DNA of 7,295 bases from an uncultured Rikenella sp. (GTDB lineage: Bacteria; Bacteroidota; Bacteroidia; Bacteroidales; Rikenellaceae): the NCBI RefSeq assembly GCF_910579375.1, contig NZ_CAJTUJ010000092.1, positions 1-7,295 of the forward strand, read 5' to 3'. A model generated the notes under the pieces. It saw only the letters and a list, made by a program, of their open reading frames with translations. It did no database searches and was not told the DNA's origin. Of this stretch, positions 6,583 through 7,295 are shown one piece after another; position 1 is the stretch's first letter, and each line of letters starts with the position of its first letter. A program made the translations under genes and the position numbers.

Positions 6583-6590
6583 CAAAATTA
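6583..6590 (-). promoter_or_regulatory. Predicted -7 box for the antiporter gene
   Basis: The minus strand reads TAATTTTG, an exact TAnnTTTG match, 46 bp upstream of the antiporter ATG, predicting a leader of about 40 nt. No good TTTG -33 element is found 19-21 bp upstream; that space is filled by the 9-bp tandem repeat. Confidence 0.5.
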
Positions 6591-6591
6591 A

Positions 6592-6618
6592 CGGAATCGG
6601 CGGAATCGGCGGAATCGC
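6592..6618. repeat. Three tandem 9-bp repeats (CGGAATCGG)
   Basis: CGGAATCGG occurs at 6592-6600 and 6601-6609, followed by CGGAATCGC at 6610-6618, three head-to-tail copies with only the last base differing. The array begins one base upstream of the predicted -7 box of the antiporter gene and covers the spacer and -33 region. Confidence 0.9.
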
Positions 6619-6802
6619 CCCATATTTATTTGCTCTATGTTTCGAGTTTTTACGATCGCATCCCGCCCCGGGCTTCCGCGACGCAGGCAGTAACGGGCGA
6701 TTGGGCGCTCTGACGGGCGTCGGCCACCTCGGGTACAGTTGGTCTTCCATCACAAATGGAGTCAACGGCATGGACTTGAGTTTCAGTTCACAGATTCTCA
6801 AT

Positions 6803-6817
6803 ATCCGCACTGCGGAT
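6803..6817. repeat. Inverted repeat, 6-bp arms
   Basis: ATCCGC (6803-6808) and GCGGAT (6812-6817) are perfectly complementary around the triloop ACT. This is the first of the palindromes that fill the right flank. The word CACTGCGG around it recurs at the very end of the window (7288-7295). Confidence 0.6.
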
Positions 6818-6873
6818 CACCGCGTTCACGGTTTTCAGTTGCGTTGCCTCTCGGAATAAACGGAGGAATGCTT

Positions 6874-6890
6874 GCGATTCGAAGAATCGC
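6874..6890. repeat. Inverted repeat, 7-bp arms, GAA loop
   Basis: GCGATTC (6874-6880) and GAATCGC (6884-6890) pair perfectly around GAA. The same GAA triloop appears in the palindrome at 6994-7008 and, read on the minus strand, in the one at 242-256. Confidence 0.7.
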
Positions 6891-6915
6891 GCGATAACAG
6901 TTCTCCGCCAGCGGT

Positions 6916-6945
6916 GACTGCAACGAGCCCCGTCGAGTTGCAGTC
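6916..6945. repeat. Inverted repeat, 9-bp arms
   Basis: GACTGCAAC (6916-6924) and GTTGCAGTC (6937-6945) are perfectly complementary with a 12-nt loop. Allowing a 2-nt bulge (GT at 6914-6915), three further pairs form between GCG (6911-6913) and CGC (6946-6948). No T-run follows on either strand. Confidence 0.75.
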
Positions 6946-6974
6946 CGCCACCAGCACCGCCCTATTTTGGTTTC

Positions 6975-7020
6975 GGGCTGCGCGCTCCCCGGGTGGGCCG
7001 AAGGCCCAGCGCGCAAGCCC
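6975..7020. repeat. Long GC-rich hairpin with nested GAA-loop stem
   Basis: GGGCT (6975-6979) pairs with AGCCC (7016-7020) and GCGCGCT (6980-6986) with AGCGCGC (7008-7014), with one unpaired A at 7015. A nested alternative stem, TGGGCC (6994-6999) with GGCCCA (7003-7008), closes on a GAA triloop; it shares A7008 with the outer stem, so at least one pair must open. The structure is very GC-rich and has no terminator T-run. Confidence 0.75.
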
Positions 7021-7021
7021 G

Positions 7022-7038
7022 GCGGTTCTAAGAACCGC
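7022..7038. repeat. Inverted repeat, 7-bp arms, TAA loop
   Basis: GCGGTTC (7022-7028) and GAACCGC (7032-7038) pair perfectly around TAA. It begins one base after the hairpin ending at 7020, so the two would stack closely if transcribed. Confidence 0.7.
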
Positions 7039-7067
7039 AAGAGCAACGCCTCTTTGCTATGAGGTTC

Positions 7068-7120
7068 GTCCTCGGCGCGCCCCCCCCACGCGCCGCTGAT
7101 GCGTCGCCCTCGCCGAGGAC
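7068..7120. repeat. Inverted repeat, 10-bp arms with internal alternative stem
   Basis: GTCCTCGGCG (7068-7077) and CGCCGAGGAC (7111-7120) are perfectly complementary with 33 nt between them. An alternative 6-bp stem, GGCGCG (7074-7079) with CGCGCC (7089-7094), overlaps the left arm, and its loop is a run of C (7080-7087) plus A. The two foldings are mutually exclusive at 7074-7077. Confidence 0.75.
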
Positions 7121-7121
7121 G

Positions 7122-7137
7122 GCGACCTAAAGGTCGC
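7122..7137. repeat. Inverted repeat, 6-7 bp arms, TAAA loop
   Basis: GCGACC (7122-7127) and GGTCGC (7132-7137) pair perfectly around TAAA. It follows the preceding 10-bp palindrome with one base between. Confidence 0.7.
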
Positions 7138-7146
7138 ACAAGCATC

Positions 7147-7206
7147 GCCCAAAGCCCTGCCCAACTCACCGCCCAATCCACAGCCCCATGCTCAGCCCAA
7201 CGCGGC
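7147..7206. repeat. Imperfect 12-bp tandem repeat, five units
   Basis: GCCCAA recurs at 7147, 7159, 7171 and 7195, with a degenerate copy GCCCCA at 7183, an exact 12-bp period over five units. The last six bases of each unit vary. Twelve is a multiple of three, which also gives a 4-residue periodicity in any frame crossing it, but I see no sign that it is translated. CTCAGCCCAAC at the fifth unit (7191-7201) is repeated at 10-20 near the left end of the window. Confidence 0.7.
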
Positions 7207-7233
7207 GCGAAAACCGTGGCCGGCTTTCGCGCC
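7204..7233. repeat. Inverted repeat, 9-bp arms
   Basis: GGCGCGAAA (7204-7212) and TTTCGCGCC (7225-7233) are perfectly complementary with a 12-nt loop, the same arm and loop lengths as the palindrome at 6916-6945. No T-run follows on either strand, so it is not a typical terminator. Confidence 0.75.
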
Positions 7234-7295
7234 CGAAAAACAGACACAGTCCAAAGCTCGCCCCAGTTCTCCGCCTCGTGTCAGCCTCACTGCGG

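Larger units (their letters stand above)
6541..7295. other. Noncoding right flank with promoter, repeats and hairpins
   Basis: No credible gene is visible in these 755 bases. Frames open on both strands (plus 6551-6859 and 6872-7099, minus 6559-6810 and 6798-7247) have no recognisable domain, are biased in composition and run through perfect palindromes. Positions 6541-6625 carry the putative antiporter promoter and a 9-bp tandem repeat. In 6625-6800 I see nothing assignable. From 6803 onward the sequence is a near-continuous series of inverted repeats, then a 12-bp periodic repeat. A structured RNA or a repeat-family insertion are both possible. Confidence 0.6.

Noticed and set aside
6559..6810. 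Minus-strand frame upstream of the antiporter gene, possibly a small gene or gene remnant
   Set aside because: It contains the predicted antiporter promoter and the 9-bp repeats, and shows no recognisable family motif.
6803..7233. CRISPR array
   Set aside because: The palindromes differ from one another and there is no identical repeat with uniform spacers and no cas gene.
6798..7247. A 149-codon minus-strand frame in the right flank
   Set aside because: It spans the hairpin array and the 12-bp repeat, which explain its Trp-Ala and Arg-rich composition. No domain or start signal is visible.

Overview
The window looks like chromosomal DNA of a Bacteroidota bacterium. Three things point there: AT-rich -7 boxes of the TAnnTTTG type in front of several genes, mostly absent Shine-Dalgarno sites, and a TolB-like propeller lipoprotein. 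The GC-rich coding style and the protein sequences suggest an Alistipes-like member of the Rikenellaceae, but that genus call is tentative.

Layout from left to right. Positions 1-323 hold no convincing gene and are rich in palindromes. On the minus strand, serS (seryl-tRNA synthetase, 1037-2317) is followed closely by rsmI (16S rRNA 2'-O-methyltransferase, 324-998), a probable two-gene translation operon with a -7 box near 2385. A 191-bp divergent spacer separates serS from a plus-strand lipoprotein gene (2509-3591). That gene converges on the minus-strand rplU-rpmA operon (ribosomal proteins L21 and L27, 4330 to 3711). The operon has a complete Bacteroidota-type promoter (4365-4396) and a strong intrinsic terminator (3614-3661). 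Upstream of it, also on the minus strand, is a 695-residue CPA1-family Na+/H+ antiporter (4449-6536) with a long cytosolic C-terminal region. Positions 6541-7295 hold no convincing gene: first a putative promoter with three tandem 9-bp repeats, then a dense row of inverted repeats (about 6803-7233) and a 12-bp periodic repeat (7147-7206).

The genes are mostly housekeeping: translation (serS, rsmI, rplU, rpmA) and ion and pH homeostasis (antiporter). The lipoprotein gene is the accessory-looking member, with lower GC and an envelope location. No mobile-element gene, CRISPR array, tRNA, rRNA or defence gene is visible. The least explained material is the hairpin-rich noncoding DNA at both ends. 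The two ends share short words and may belong to a dispersed modular palindromic repeat family, but this cannot be settled without the rest of the genome.
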